DNA from: Deltaproteobacteria bacterium
GTDB taxonomy: Bacteria > Desulfobacterota > Desulfarculia > JACQYL01
Reading direction: 5' to 3'
Assembly: GCA_016208165.1 (NCBI GenBank)
Contig: JACQYL010000058.1
Span: 98,460 to 150,933 of the forward strand
Length of the DNA stretch: 52,474 bases
Shown: positions 44,094 through 52,474 of the stretch, piece after piece
How positions within the stretch are numbered: position 1 is the stretch's first letter
Layout of the letters: every line of letters starts with the position of its first letter
Program-made: the position numbers and the translations under genes
Notes under the pieces: model-generated
What the model was told of the DNA's origin: nothing
Database searches by the model: none
The model's input: only the letters and a program-made list of their open reading frames with translations

Positions 44094-44113
44094 CAAATAT
44101 CAACACCTCACGG
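44094..44113 (+). repeat. Direct repeat, right copy
   Basis: This is the partner of the 20-nt repeat at 43102, with one mismatch (C for T at the fourteenth base). The copies are 992 bp apart and enclose the two gene fragments. Confidence 0.75.
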
Positions 44114-44146
44114 ACGTCTCTGAAACGTTTCATGTCGTTTAGGTCG

Positions 44147-44175
44147 TTGAAAACCGACCGGACATCCTCTAAACT
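44147..44175 (+). promoter_or_regulatory. Candidate sigma-70 promoter of the NimA-like gene
   Basis: TTGAAA and TAAACT are separated by 17 bp, with 5 of 6 and 4 of 6 matches. The start codon is 77 bp beyond. Confidence 0.5.
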
Positions 44176-44252
44176 CCTTGCACCCGGTAACGCCGGCCTT
44201 GGAGACCGCCGCATAGGCTTCTGTCCCTTAACACTGTGCTACAAGGAACCAC

Positions 44253-44897
44253 ATGCACCGCGCCAAATGTGAAATTACGGATTCATTGGAGATCGCCCGG
44301 ATTCTCGATTCCACCAACATCGGCCGGTTGGCCACCATGGATGCTGAAGGATATCCTTACGTCACGCCGGTCAACTTCGTTTTCATGGATAAGCGGATCT
44401 ATTTTCACTGCGCGCTCAAGGGCGAAAAGCTCGATAATCTGCTTCGCGAACCCAAAGTCGGATTTGAAGTAGACCGGCCGTTGGCGTACCTCGAGGTTCG
44501 ATTCAATCCCGACCGCTTGCCCTGCAGGGCTCACCAATTCTACAGGAGCGTGGTCATACGGGGCCGCGCCCGCATCGTTACGGATCCCGCACTGAAAACA
44601 GCGGCCCTCAACGCGCTCCTTGCCAAGCACGAACAGCATCCGGATTTTCAACGAGTCACGCCGGATGCGCCGGGCCACGCCAGGTGTCACGTGGTCGAAA
44701 TTACGCCCATCCGCACCACGGCCAAGGCGGATCTGGGACAGTCCTCGTTTCAACGCCCCTACCGGGATTTTATCGCGGAACAATTGGCCAAACGGGGACT
44801 TCCCGTCGATCTGGAGACCCTGGAGGCCATGGGATATGAGATCGAAAAAGGCGGATCGGGCGGTTGGAAGATCAGACAAGGGCCCACCGACGGATAG
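44253..44897 (+). CDS. NimA-like FMN-binding protein (pyridoxamine 5'-phosphate oxidase fold)
   Basis: The 214-residue protein has the split-barrel flavin-binding fold of the PNPOx superfamily. The N-terminal half is typical of NimA-like proteins: IGRLATMDAEGYPYVTPVNF, then KRIYFHCALKGEKLDNL, then VGFEVD. NimA proteins of anaerobes reduce nitroimidazoles; most chromosomal homologues have no known substrate. The C-terminal 50 residues (DFIAEQLAKRGLPVDLETLE) are an added helical tail. It is preceded by AAGGAA and a candidate promoter and stands alone between a gene scar and a broken transporter gene. Confidence 0.88.
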   Translation: MHRAKCEITDSLEIARILDSTNIGRLATMDAEGYPYVTPVNFVFMDKRIYFHCALKGEKLDNLLREPKVGFEVDRPLAYLEVRFNPDRLPCRAHQFYRSVVIRGRARIVTDPALKTAALNALLAKHEQHPDFQRVTPDAPGHARCHVVEITPIRTTAKADLGQSSFQRPYRDFIAEQLAKRGLPVDLETLEAMGYEIEKGGSGGWKIRQGPTDG

Positions 44898-45057
44898 GGA
44901 CCATGGCGCACGGGAGAAGTGGAGCGCTCGAAAGGGGTCCGGGGTTGCTTCCGGCCGGTGGAATTCCCCCGGTTCATAGCTGGCCGATTGACTTTTTTGA
45001 CGAGTAGCCGATCGCGGTTCAGGCTCTCTATCCAGCAATATTCACGAAGCTTAATTT

Positions 45058-45076
45058 GCCTGCCGGGAAGGCAGGC
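45058..45076. repeat. Perfect short hairpin
   Basis: GCCTGCC and GGCAGGC form 7-bp arms around a 5-nt loop, 64 bp upstream of the broken gene. It resembles widespread intergenic GCCTGCC hairpins; no T-run follows. Confidence 0.7.
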
Positions 45077-45139
45077 GAGGTCGACAAAGGACGGAACGTG
45101 CAGGATCGACATCCCGTTGAACCTCGGCGGACTCAACGC

Positions 45140-46058
45140 ATGGGATGGATAGGAGTGATCTGGAGCGCCCTTCGAAACTCCGGCCGGGTCTGTCTTATAC
45201 TGTTCAAGATCCTCATACCCGTGATCGTCCTGGTCAAAATCCTCCAGGAACTGCACGTGATTCAATACCTCGCCCTGCCCCTCGGACCCGTGATGGAGAT
45301 TGTCGGGCTGCCGGCCGAACTGGGTCTTGTGTGGGCCACAGCCATGCTCAACAATCTTTACACCGCTCTCGTGGTGCTGGCGGCCCTGACGGCGAAAACG
45401 CCCATCACGCAGGCCCAGGCCACGATACTATGCACCATGATGCTGGTAGCCCACGCCCTTCCCTGGGAGCTGAGAATCGCGCAGGAATGCGGCGCCCGGC
45501 CCCTGTTTCAGTTGGTTTTCCGGGTGAGCGGCGCCTTTGTTCTGGGTTGGCTGCTTCATATCGCCTACTCCCGATCCGGACTGCTGCAAGGCCCCGCACA
45601 TATCCTGCTGCACGTCGAACCGGAGGCTCTGAAGGGCGGCCAAACGATTCTGTTCTGGGTCCTGGGGGAAATCCGCAATCTGGTGTACGTCTTTCTTATT
45701 GTTACGGGGCTGATGCTCGTGGTGGAATTCCTTCGCCGCATCAAAATCATCGATCTCATGGAACGTCTGCTCAAACCGGTGTTGAAGCTCATGGGAGTGC
45801 GGCCAAAGGCCTCCTCCATCAATCCATGAAGCACATCAGGGCCAGGTCGAACCCAGGGACATCTTCTTCTCCCTATCGTTGATGGGACTCAGCCACGGCC
45901 TCATCGAGGACACCCTGCTCATGGTGGTGGGGGGCGGACATCTGTCCGGGATTCTGTGGGCCAGGCTGTTGTTCTCGCTGGCGGTCATCGGTGTGCTGGT
46001 TCGCCTGTGCGGATTGATGAGCGAGCGGACGTGCCGGCGGTTTTTCTGGCGAAACTGA
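45140..46058 (+). pseudogene. Nucleoside-recognition (gate) membrane protein gene with internal deletion
   Basis: The first 230 codons encode a multi-span membrane protein of the nucleoside-recognition/gate family (spore-maturation-protein A-like), including PLGPVMEIVGLPAELGLVWA and LLKPVLKLMGVRPKASS. Normally this is followed by a TM segment of the type 'TvvGmtlGlayGggLiiqEa'. Here that segment is gone and the frame stops at 45827-45829. In another frame the C-terminus resumes at about 45831 with EAHQGQVEPRDIFFSLSLMG, then LSHGLIEDTLLMVVGGGHLS, and continues to a stop at 46056-46058. About 50 bp appear deleted, not a multiple of three. The start is the ATG of MGWIGVIWS. The gene is probably non-functional. 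Confidence 0.82.
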
Positions 46059-46282
46059 AAAAGCGCTGCATTGCCGTCCACTTCAGACAACTCGACGGTG
46101 CGCGGCGCGCACCCTACTTCTGCTGATAAACACACAGAAGAAGCGCAGGAGGCCCTCTTTCGCCATTCGCGCGAAAGCCTGAATCCCGTTATTTCAAATG
46201 CTTTCGGATGCCGGATCAAGTCCGGCAGGAGGACTTGGGAATCTCTTACGAAGGTATCCTATCAATCGACCACCGGCCTCGA

Positions 46283-46310
46283 GTAGGGGCGGTTCGCGAA
46301 CCGCCCCTAC
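46283..46310. repeat. Palindromic intergenic repeat, copy C
   Basis: This is a perfect 28-bp palindrome with half GTAGGGGCGGTTCG. The outer nine bases match copy A, while the centre differs (GTTCG in place of TATCG). Confidence 0.88.
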
Positions 46311-46363
46311 CGCGCATGAATGGTCTACGAGGTCGTCGGGGTCAAGGAACGCCAAAATCGACA

Positions 46364-46392
46364 CCCTCCCTGGGAGAAGGCCGGGATGAGGG
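46364..46392. repeat. CCCTCCCTGGGAG-type intergenic repeat
   Basis: CCCTCCCTGGGAG is followed by AAGGCCGGGATGAGGG. The element looks like a widespread GC-rich intergenic repeat of many proteobacteria; the inner CTCCC/GGGAG and the outer CCCT/AGGG pair. Confidence 0.5.
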
Positions 46393-46541
46393 CGTGACGT
46401 GCGTCATCGAACGGGAGCGATGGGATTGAGTCTCATCCGGTCGGCCGATCCTCACGGTTTCCTCGCACGACTCCCGGGATCGTACGTTCCTCTCTCCCCT
46501 TTCATCCGATTTGGTTGCTCCCGTGTGCACCCTTCGACCGA

Positions 46542-48143
46542 TCATGCGCTCTGCTCTTTCTCCTTAATGCCCTTCATCGCATGCTCCGCCAAAGCGGTAA
46601 TGGTGAGACTCGGATTGACGCCGAGGTTGGCGGGAATGACGGAGCCGTCCACAACATACAGATTGTCATAGCCGAAGACCCGGCAATCCTCGTCCACCAC
46701 GCCGCGCGCGGGATCTTTACCGATGACGCAGCCCCCTAATATGTGAGCCGTGGCCGGAATATTCAAAACCGCTTCCGTGATGGTGCTTTGGGGAATGCCC
46801 TTCACTTTCTTGGAGAACCGCTTGGCCACGTCGTAGCCGATTTGAATGTAAGCGGAAATCCGTTTGCCTTTGTCCGGAGTGGTGACCAGTTTCGCTCCGG
46901 GAAACGGCGGCATGCTCCGCTTTATGCTGAAATGAAGCCGGGTGTCCACTGTTTGCATAACCAGAAAAATGATGCTGCTCCGCGCCCAGTTGAGATGAAA
47001 GATCAGATGAAACGAATCCAAGGGGTGCAGGAATATGTTGGCGATGAACTTGACGGCTCGAGTCAGCCGGGATCGGCCTTCCGTCAAGGGTCCGGCAACG
47101 AGCTTCATAAACGACGAGCCTTCCGGATAGCGGACGGGCTCGATATACGTGACGTCGTCCGGGTAAAAGCCCGACGTGATGCCCACACCTTCGGAAAAGT
47201 TAATACTCTTGTCTCTGGTGGTGACGCCCAGGAGGGTTTCGCTGTTGGTGCGGGCGTTGCGGCCCAATTGGGCCGATAGCTTTGGAAGGGACCGGTTGAT
47301 TTCCTTGCACCGCAGAAGCAGGTCCACCGTGCCCAGAGCGCCGGCGGCCACCACCACGGACCGAGCCGTGAGGCGGCGCTTACTCTTCGTCAGCCAGGCC
47401 GAAGGGTCCTGAAAAAGAACCGTATAACCCTCTTTTCCTTCTTGTATGGGCAGGATGTCATAGACCTGCGCATCCGGAACGATCTTGGTTCCGTTTTTTT
47501 CGGCAAAATGAAGATAGTTCTTGTCCAGGGTGTTCTTGGCGTTGTACCGGCACCCGACCATGCATCCTCCGCAGAAGTTGCATCCCGCGCGGTCGGGGCC
47601 GCCTCCGCCGAAGTACGGATCCGGTACTGTTTTCTCCGGCTCCCCGAAAAAGACCCCCACGTCGAGCATTCTGAACGTGCGGTCGCGTCCCATCCCGCGG
47701 GCGACATCGAGCAATGTCTCGTCGGCAACGGTGGATCTTGGGTTCTTTACCACGCCCAGCATTCGTTTGGCCTCGGCGTAACAGGGCGCCAACGTCTCTT
47801 TCCAATTCCGAAGACCTTTCCAGCTTTCGGCGTTGTAGAACGCGTCTCCGGGCTCCATCAGTACGTTTCCATAATTCAGGCTGCCCCCGCCGACACCGCT
47901 CCCGCTCAGAATCAGAATGTTCTTGAAGAGAGTAATGACCTGAATCCCCAGAAGTTTCATTTTGGGCGCCCAGAGAAACCTTCGGAGGTTCCAGTTCGTC
48001 TTGGGAAAATCTTCCGCACGGTACCGCCGCCCTCGCTCGAGCACGCACACGGAATAGCCCTTTTCGGAAAGCCTCATGGCGGATACGCTGCCACCGAATC
48101 CCGAACCGATCACAATGAAATCGAAGTCGTATGCTTCGGACAC
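46542..48143 (-). CDS. GMC-type FAD oxidoreductase (cholesterol-oxidase-like)
   Basis: The 533-residue protein has the FAD motif VIGSGFGGS (residues 11-19) and the GMC core segment GSGVGGGSLNYGNVLM. The C-terminus reads ATAHILGGCVIGKDPARGVV and LGVNPSLTITALAEHAMKGI, which contains the active-site His/Asn region. It differs from fungal GMC enzymes by a cluster CNFCGGCMVGCRYNAKNT, which could bind an iron-sulfur centre or a disulfide. Similar proteins are annotated as cholesterol-oxidase-like dehydrogenases of alcohols or sterols. The start is a GTG with AAAGGGG upstream; an upstream in-frame extension of 31 residues (rich in Arg, His, Cys) is not family-like. Location is cytoplasmic, as no signal is seen. 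Confidence 0.9.
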   Translation of the reverse strand: MSEAYDFDFIVIGSGFGGSVSAMRLSEKGYSVCVLERGRRYRAEDFPKTNWNLRRFLWAPKMKLLGIQVITLFKNILILSGSGVGGGSLNYGNVLMEPGDAFYNAESWKGLRNWKETLAPCYAEAKRMLGVVKNPRSTVADETLLDVARGMGRDRTFRMLDVGVFFGEPEKTVPDPYFGGGGPDRAGCNFCGGCMVGCRYNAKNTLDKNYLHFAEKNGTKIVPDAQVYDILPIQEGKEGYTVLFQDPSAWLTKSKRRLTARSVVVAAGALGTVDLLLRCKEINRSLPKLSAQLGRNARTNSETLLGVTTRDKSINFSEGVGITSGFYPDDVTYIEPVRYPEGSSFMKLVAGPLTEGRSRLTRAVKFIANIFLHPLDSFHLIFHLNWARSSIIFLVMQTVDTRLHFSIKRSMPPFPGAKLVTTPDKGKRISAYIQIGYDVAKRFSKKVKGIPQSTITEAVLNIPATAHILGGCVIGKDPARGVVDEDCRVFGYDNLYVVDGSVIPANLGVNPSLTITALAEHAMKGIKEKEQSA

Positions 48144-48662
48144 CTTGGACCCCTTTCGGCTGCGACAGTGTATTGGTTCTTGCCTAACTCGATTCAGATG
48201 GTGAAACATTCCTCGGCATAAGGTGGATCGGGACATCGTCCATGGAGCGACCCAGAAGCAAAATAACGGACCCGCGCAGTATGAGCCTTGAGAAGAACGG
48301 CCGCTTACGGTATCTATCCGTTTGTGACGTGCAGCGGAATACTCGGCGCGAACGGTATACGGTTTTCGGCTCTTTTCTTCCGGATCCGGCTCGTTGGAAA
48401 CGCCACAACAGACCTATACTCCGACAACCTTCACTTGCCTGTCAACAATTAATCATTCTCTCGAGGGCATTGCCGGCGGGGGCCGGAGCAGGTAGTATAG
48501 GCGGGCAAATGCCCCGTGCTTGCATGGGGTGGACGGGAGCCCCTTCTGCTTGGTCGTCATGCCGGCGCAGATCCGAAACCGGTTCGTCTCGCGGGCCGGC
48601 CGAGAACGGGCGTTCTGCAACAGGGTAACTCCTCATTTTTTAACACAAGGAGAGATCATCCC
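48144..48662. other. Divergent intergenic region upstream of the DUF3124 gene
   Basis: It holds a candidate promoter (listed) and about 160 nt of GC-rich leader with several GC-rich inverted repeats such as GCCGGC at 48562 and GCCGGC at 48594, which could fold. No coding sequence is supported, although frames are open by composition. Confidence 0.5.
48470..48498 (+). promoter_or_regulatory. Candidate sigma-70 promoter of the DUF3124 gene
   Basis: TTGCCG and TAGTAT are separated by 17 bp. The leader to the start codon would be about 160 nt. Confidence 0.35.
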
Positions 48663-49157
48663 ATGACCAGCCAAAGGACGTCGGTGATCTTAAGCCGATT
48701 TCTGCTCGTCGCCGTAATCTCCTGTTTTTGCTCGGGCGCTTCATGGGCCGGGAACACCCTATCCTTATCCAGGGGACAGACCGTGTACGCGCCCATCTAC
48801 TCGCACATTTACAGCGGCGATAAGGAGCAGCCGTTCTACTTGGCCGCCACTCTCAGTATTCGAAATGTGGATCCGAACCATCAAATAACGATTACGAAAG
48901 TGGATTACTATGATTCCGCCGGTAGTCTATTGAAGAAATATCTAGAAAAAGCGGTGGTCCTGGATCCAATGGCGTCGACTCGATACGTGGTAAAAGAATC
49001 GGACAAGACCGGAGGCTCCGGAGCGAACTTCCTTGTGCAATGGAAATCGGAAAAAATGGTAAATCCGCCCATCGTCGAATCGGTCATGATCGGTGCGCAG
49101 CGCCAGCAGGGAATCTCATTTACGTCTCGAGGAAAGGTCATCGAAGAGACCGAATAA
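48663..49157 (+). CDS. Exported DUF3124-family protein
   Basis: The product has 164 residues. It has a signal peptide ending SWA (about residue 29) and then the DUF3124 pattern: GQTVYAPIYSHIYSGDKEQP, LAATLSIRNVDPNHQITIT, KVDYYDSAGSLLKKYLEK, and GGSGANFLVQWKSE. The family has no known function; the fold appears to be a single beta-sandwich-like domain in the periplasm. Members are common in Desulfobacterota and cyanobacteria as far as I recall. The start is the ATG with AAGGAG upstream. It lies 101 bp before the crotonase gene on the same strand, but nothing connects the two. Confidence 0.88.
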   Translation: MTSQRTSVILSRFLLVAVISCFCSGASWAGNTLSLSRGQTVYAPIYSHIYSGDKEQPFYLAATLSIRNVDPNHQITITKVDYYDSAGSLLKKYLEKAVVLDPMASTRYVVKESDKTGGSGANFLVQWKSEKMVNPPIVESVMIGAQRQQGISFTSRGKVIEETE

Positions 49158-49258
49158 CGTGTTCGCGGATACGCCTTGAATAAGGTATCGAGGGGGGCCT
49201 CACCACAAAGTCCGGAGCATCGGATCAGAATGCTCCATCCATCTGGAAGGGAGGTACT

Positions 49259-50029
49259 ATGCGAGTGCTGGTTGAAAAGGCGGGACCGGTCACCACGGTG
49301 GTCATCAACCGTCCGGAAGCGCGCAACGCGGTGGATTACCAGACCTGCCTGGAACTGAGAAACGCGTTTAGGGCCTTTAACGAGGACCCGGACGCCTCGG
49401 TGGCCGTGCTTTGCGGAATCGGAGGTACGTTCTGCGCGGGGTACGACCTCAAAAGCGCGGCCCGGGGAGACGTGGAATCCATCTACGAACCGGAAGGCGA
49501 AGGTCCGATGGGCCCTTCCCGCATGCTTCTTTCCAAGCCGGTCATAGCCGCCGTGGAGGGCTTTGCCGTGGCGGGCGGCCTCGAGCTTGCCCTGTGGTGC
49601 GATATGCGCGTCATGGCGGAGGACGCCGTCTTCGGAGTGTTCTGTCGTCGCTGGGGAGTGCCCCTGGTGGATGGCGGTACGGTGCGGTTGCCGCGCTTGA
49701 TCGGCCTGAGCAGAGCACTGGACATGATCCTCACGGGCCGGCCCGTGGGTTCCCGCGAAGCCCTCGAGTGGGGTTTGGCCAACCGGGTGACCCCTTCAGG
49801 GGAGGCGCGAACCGCGGCGGAGGATTTGGCTCGGGACATCGCCGGTTTTCCGCAGATCTGCATGCGTACGGATCGCGAATCCGCGTACCGGCAGTGGGAT
49901 CTGACGATCGAGGAAGCCCTCAAGAATGAGGGCCGGCAAGGGCTCAAACCGCTCATGGCTGAGGCTAAGACCGGCGCCGCCCGGTTTGCGTCCGGGGCCG
50001 GACGTGGGGGCGCCTTCGACAAGAGCTGA
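49259..50029 (+). CDS. Crotonase-family protein (enoyl-CoA hydratase/isomerase)
   Basis: The 256-residue protein has the crotonase fold. The CoA and oxyanion-hole segments are present (INRPEARNAVDY, FCAGYDLK, GFAVAGGLELAL). The residues that carry the first catalytic Glu in rat enoyl-CoA hydratase (segment 'FGQPEI') read FGVFCRRWGVPLVDGGTVRL here, so the canonical Glu is absent. This sequence is shared by a large group of bacterial crotonases with unproven reactions. The enzyme may be a hydratase with another base, an isomerase or a hydrolase. GGGAGGT precedes the ATG. It might act with the acyl-CoA dehydrogenase and ligase elsewhere in the window, but is not linked by an operon. Confidence 0.88.
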   Translation: MRVLVEKAGPVTTVVINRPEARNAVDYQTCLELRNAFRAFNEDPDASVAVLCGIGGTFCAGYDLKSAARGDVESIYEPEGEGPMGPSRMLLSKPVIAAVEGFAVAGGLELALWCDMRVMAEDAVFGVFCRRWGVPLVDGGTVRLPRLIGLSRALDMILTGRPVGSREALEWGLANRVTPSGEARTAAEDLARDIAGFPQICMRTDRESAYRQWDLTIEEALKNEGRQGLKPLMAEAKTGAARFASGAGRGGAFDKS

Positions 50030-50273
50030 TGTCGTATGGGTTGATCTCGGTCGTTGCCATGGACAGGATACCGATTCGAAGCGCCCTATGCTCTGATTTC
50101 AAAGCAACCTTTTGCATGCCTGCAGGCATACTGAACGAAATCGAGGAAAAAGCGCGGGAGCGATCACAAGGCAACCTACCTCGAGGGGCCCAGGGCTTTT
50201 CAAGCGGATGTCGAACAAGACCGATCGCTCTACCTTGGCCCACCCTAAACAGTATTCACGTCCAGAGGAACCC

Positions 50274-52474
50274 ATGTTCATAGAAGCTTTCCAAATCATC
50301 GCGGGACCGCTCGGGAATGATAGGCTTCGACGGGTCGCCCTCGGGGCCTTTCGAACGTTGATCCTATCAGTGACTCTTCTGTGTTCAGGGCTTTCTTCGG
50401 CCCAGACGCCCGGCGTTCCGGCTGGAAGAAGTTCCTCGCCGTCGGAAAACCCGGCATCCTCCATCGAACAGGCTGTAGCATCCGAGAAAGTCAATCTCGG
50501 GGTACTAAAACAAACCCTTGAAGAGTTCCAAGCTAGAGCCCGGGAAATCGATCGAGAAGTCGAAAGGTACAACGCCGGAATTGCCGCTCATGGCAGTCTC
50601 CTTCATCTGAACGACACTCGGATCGAAGACCTCCAGAACATCCGAAGCGAGATCTCGGCTTCCCTGGACCTCATATCTCGACAGTCCGCGGACTTGAGAA
50701 AGCAACGTGACCAATTCGATCATGCGTTCAATAAAATCGAGGAACAGCTCGCTCTGAACTCGCGGTATTTGGAGGATATCGCATCGGAGCGACCCCAAGC
50801 CGTGGGCCGGGAAAAACTTTTGGGACCCCTTCGCGAGCTGACACGACTCCTTCAAGAGAAACGAAGCACCACGGAAAAGCTTCGAAACCTGTATTCCGAC
50901 AAGCTGGCCCGGTTGCAGGATGTGCATCGAGCCTACGAGGCGTTGGACAAACAGTACGAACGGTACATACAGCAAGAAAGAAAGGAAGCTCTATTCCAGC
51001 GGAAGTTCGGCCCCCTGACCCTGTCGGCCTTGAGCGAGATCCGATCCGAAGTACTCGATCTTGGGGGCAAAGTCCGGACGATTGGTTCCCCGGACTACTG
51101 GTCGAGACAGTTCGGGACCATCGGCGAGTCCGGACTGGAACTGCTTTTTCCGCTCGTGCTGCTGCTCGCATTGGTGCAATACTTCGCATGGCGGGTCCGG
51201 AGTCTGTTCGGGAAATGGCTCGATAGGCCTCGAGCCCGCAGGCACTTCTGGTGGAAGGTCTCTCTGGAGGTATTCGGAAACTCCCTTCCCCTGGCGGGAG
51301 CGGCGCTCTTCCTGTATTCATACGCACTCACCAAAAGTTTCTATCCGGGAGTACCTATTATTCGTCTCCTGATTCAACTGCTGGTCCTCTGGCTCTTCAC
51401 CCAATGGGGCCTCCGCTTTGTGAAGGTATGCCTCTCGGAAAAGAAACCCGGCGCCCTCCAGTCGCTCCTGCCCTCGGTTCGCCTGTTTCTCGTCTCCGTG
51501 CGCGCCTTGGTAACTACGTATTTGTTGGCCCAATGGTTTCTCGGAGGATCGAGCACGATCCTGGTTCTCGTACGGTTCCTCATGGAAGTGGGTTTGGTGC
51601 TCTGGTGCAGCCGGTTTGCCATGCATCTGAAACAAGAGGAAGGGCAACCAGGCCTGATGCAAAAGGGTACTCCGCCCGGATTGGAAGCATTCGTGTCCGC
51701 CGCGTGTTACGGGATCGGCATTGGGGGGATCGTGTTGGAGTTGTCGGGATATGGTTCCTTTGCCCTTTACTGGTATACGTCTTGGGGCCGCACGGCCGTG
51801 GTCCTCCTCTGGGCCGGCCTGCTGATCCTGTCCCTTCGGGGTTGGAGTCGCCGGCTCAAGGAAGCGGCGGCGCTTACCGGCGTCCAGGCGCATGCTGCAA
51901 GTCCGACACTCCAGTGGTTCCTGACGCGACTCTGCGGCTTGGCATGGATGGGATTGCTTCTGATGAGTCTGTTTATGGCCTGGGGCGCCGGATATTCCTT
52001 CCTGTTCAAGGTCCTGAACGCCCTGAGATCGCCTGTTTCCATAGGAAGCATAAGCCTGAGTTTGTCGAGCCTGGTCTATGCCTTCGTCATCCTGCTGATC
52101 ACCCACGCAGTGGCCCGGCTGTCGAGTTCCTTTCTTCTGACCCGCTTCCTCGCCGACAGCGGTCTGCAGTCCGGCCTGCAGGAATCCATTGTCAAGATTA
52201 CAGGTTACACGATCTGGGTTTTTGGAATCCTCCTCTCCTTCAACGTGCTCGGTTTCAGCACCGCATCCATGGCCGTGGTCCTGGGCGCTCTGGTAATCGG
52301 GCTCGGATTCGGGCTCCAGAACATCTTCAACAACTTCGTAAGCGGACTCATTCTCCTGTTCGAGCGACCCATTCAGGTGGGAGACGCACTAGAGATCAAC
52401 GGGGTATGGGGGGTGGTCCGTAAGATAAACGTTCGATCCACGGTGGTGCAGACCTGGGACAACGCCGCCCTCAT
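50274..52474 (+). CDS. Large MscS-type mechanosensitive channel (3' end outside window)
   Basis: The frame is open from an ATG with AGAGGA upstream to the window edge, 733 codons without a stop. A signal peptide ends at SSA (residue 43). Residues about 70-240 are a periplasmic coiled-coil region of charged heptads (LKQTLEEFQARAREIDREVE and similar), followed by about ten hydrophobic segments from residue 285. The pore-lining helix and beta domain of MscS follow: GLGFGLQNIFNNFVSGLILL, then FERPIQVGDALEINGVWGVV. This layout matches MscK/YjeP-type channels, which open in response to membrane tension. The rest of the beta domain and C-terminus lie downstream of the window. Confidence 0.9.
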   Translation, partial: MFIEAFQIIAGPLGNDRLRRVALGAFRTLILSVTLLCSGLSSAQTPGVPAGRSSSPSENPASSIEQAVASEKVNLGVLKQTLEEFQARAREIDREVERYNAGIAAHGSLLHLNDTRIEDLQNIRSEISASLDLISRQSADLRKQRDQFDHAFNKIEEQLALNSRYLEDIASERPQAVGREKLLGPLRELTRLLQEKRSTTEKLRNLYSDKLARLQDVHRAYEALDKQYERYIQQERKEALFQRKFGPLTLSALSEIRSEVLDLGGKVRTIGSPDYWSRQFGTIGESGLELLFPLVLLLALVQYFAWRVRSLFGKWLDRPRARRHFWWKVSLEVFGNSLPLAGAALFLYSYALTKSFYPGVPIIRLLIQLLVLWLFTQWGLRFVKVCLSEKKPGALQSLLPSVRLFLVSVRALVTTYLLAQWFLGGSSTILVLVRFLMEVGLVLWCSRFAMHLKQEEGQPGLMQKGTPPGLEAFVSAACYGIGIGGIVLELSGYGSFALYWYTSWGRTAVVLLWAGLLILSLRGWSRRLKEAAALTGVQAHAASPTLQWFLTRLCGLAWMGLLLMSLFMAWGAGYSFLFKVLNALRSPVSIGSISLSLSSLVYAFVILLITHAVARLSSSFLLTRFLADSGLQSGLQESIVKITGYTIWVFGILLSFNVLGFSTASMAVVLGALVIGLGFGLQNIFNNFVSGLILLFERPIQVGDALEINGVWGVVRKINVRSTVVQTWDNAAL

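Larger units (their letters stand above)
46059..46541. other. Repeat-rich intergenic region
   Basis: The region between the broken gate gene and the convergent GMC oxidoreductase gene holds the perfect palindrome copy C and a second inverted-repeat type, listed separately. No gene is supported. Confidence 0.6.

Noticed and set aside
45145-45882. Plus-strand frame of 245 codons overlapping the broken gate gene
   Set aside because: It is an out-of-frame reading with many Arg, Gly, Pro and His; the true frame is membrane-protein-like.
51251-52423. Plus-strand frame of 390 codons inside the channel gene
   Set aside because: It overlaps the MscS-type gene in another frame and is rich in Arg, Gly and Pro without any family feature.

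Overview
The window reads as a piece of chromosome from an anaerobic Gram-negative bacterium, most likely a Desulfobacterota (former Deltaproteobacteria) member. This is an inference from gene content: selD, a Liv-type carboxylate uptake operon with its own acyl-CoA ligase, several acyl-CoA enzymes, a DUF3124 protein, a NimA-like flavoprotein, and a threonine operon carrying an ApgM-like gene. No rRNA or phylogenetic marker allows a genus call. Coding density is high and most genes look native; a short AT-rich stretch after the tRNA and several decaying genes are the exceptions.

Layout. (1) 1-929: the 3' end of selD. (2) 1028-16723, minus strand: a six-gene envelope operon. In transcription order it encodes a YdbH/AsmA-like intermembrane lipid-bridge protein, a YdbL-like (DUF1318) lipoprotein, a 2847-residue lipoprotein with a beta-propeller, long TPR arrays, a degenerate CHAT domain and a C-terminal active CHAT protease, then an SH3 protein, an M48 metalloprotease lipoprotein and another lipoprotein. 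This is the most unusual part of the window. (3) 17202-18992, minus: a long-chain-type acyl-CoA dehydrogenase with a good promoter, divergent from (4) 19466-26463, plus: a complete LivKHMGF ABC importer followed by an acyl-CoA ligase and DNA glycosylase Tag. The set suggests uptake, CoA activation and oxidation of an organic acid. (5) 26738-28492: an exported repeat-containing protein of unknown function with a clear terminator. (6) 28803-31682, minus: an exported isochorismatase-like hydrolase and a Tat-exported amidohydrolase. (7) 32109-32527: a frameshifted yjbQ; then a MATE efflux pump. (8) 34345-38527: an aminotransferase, homoserine dehydrogenase, ApgM-like (possible homoserine kinase) and thioesterase operon behind a strong promoter. 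(9) 38642-38718: initiator tRNA-fMet with its own promoter, followed by an AT-rich cassette of two or three small minus-strand genes of unknown function. (10) 40472-42616, minus: a chemoreceptor with a flagellar-type promoter and a C-terminal tether peptide. (11) 43102-44113: a scar made of a truncated DegT aminotransferase and a glycosyltransferase fragment between two near-identical 20-bp direct repeats. (12) 44253-52474: a NimA-like flavoprotein, a broken nucleoside-gate transporter gene, a GMC oxidoreductase, a DUF3124 protein, a non-canonical crotonase and the first 733 codons of a large MscS-type channel.

Small palindromic repeats with the half-site GTAGGGGCG occur three times in intergenic DNA. 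No CRISPR array, insertion sequence or phage gene was seen.
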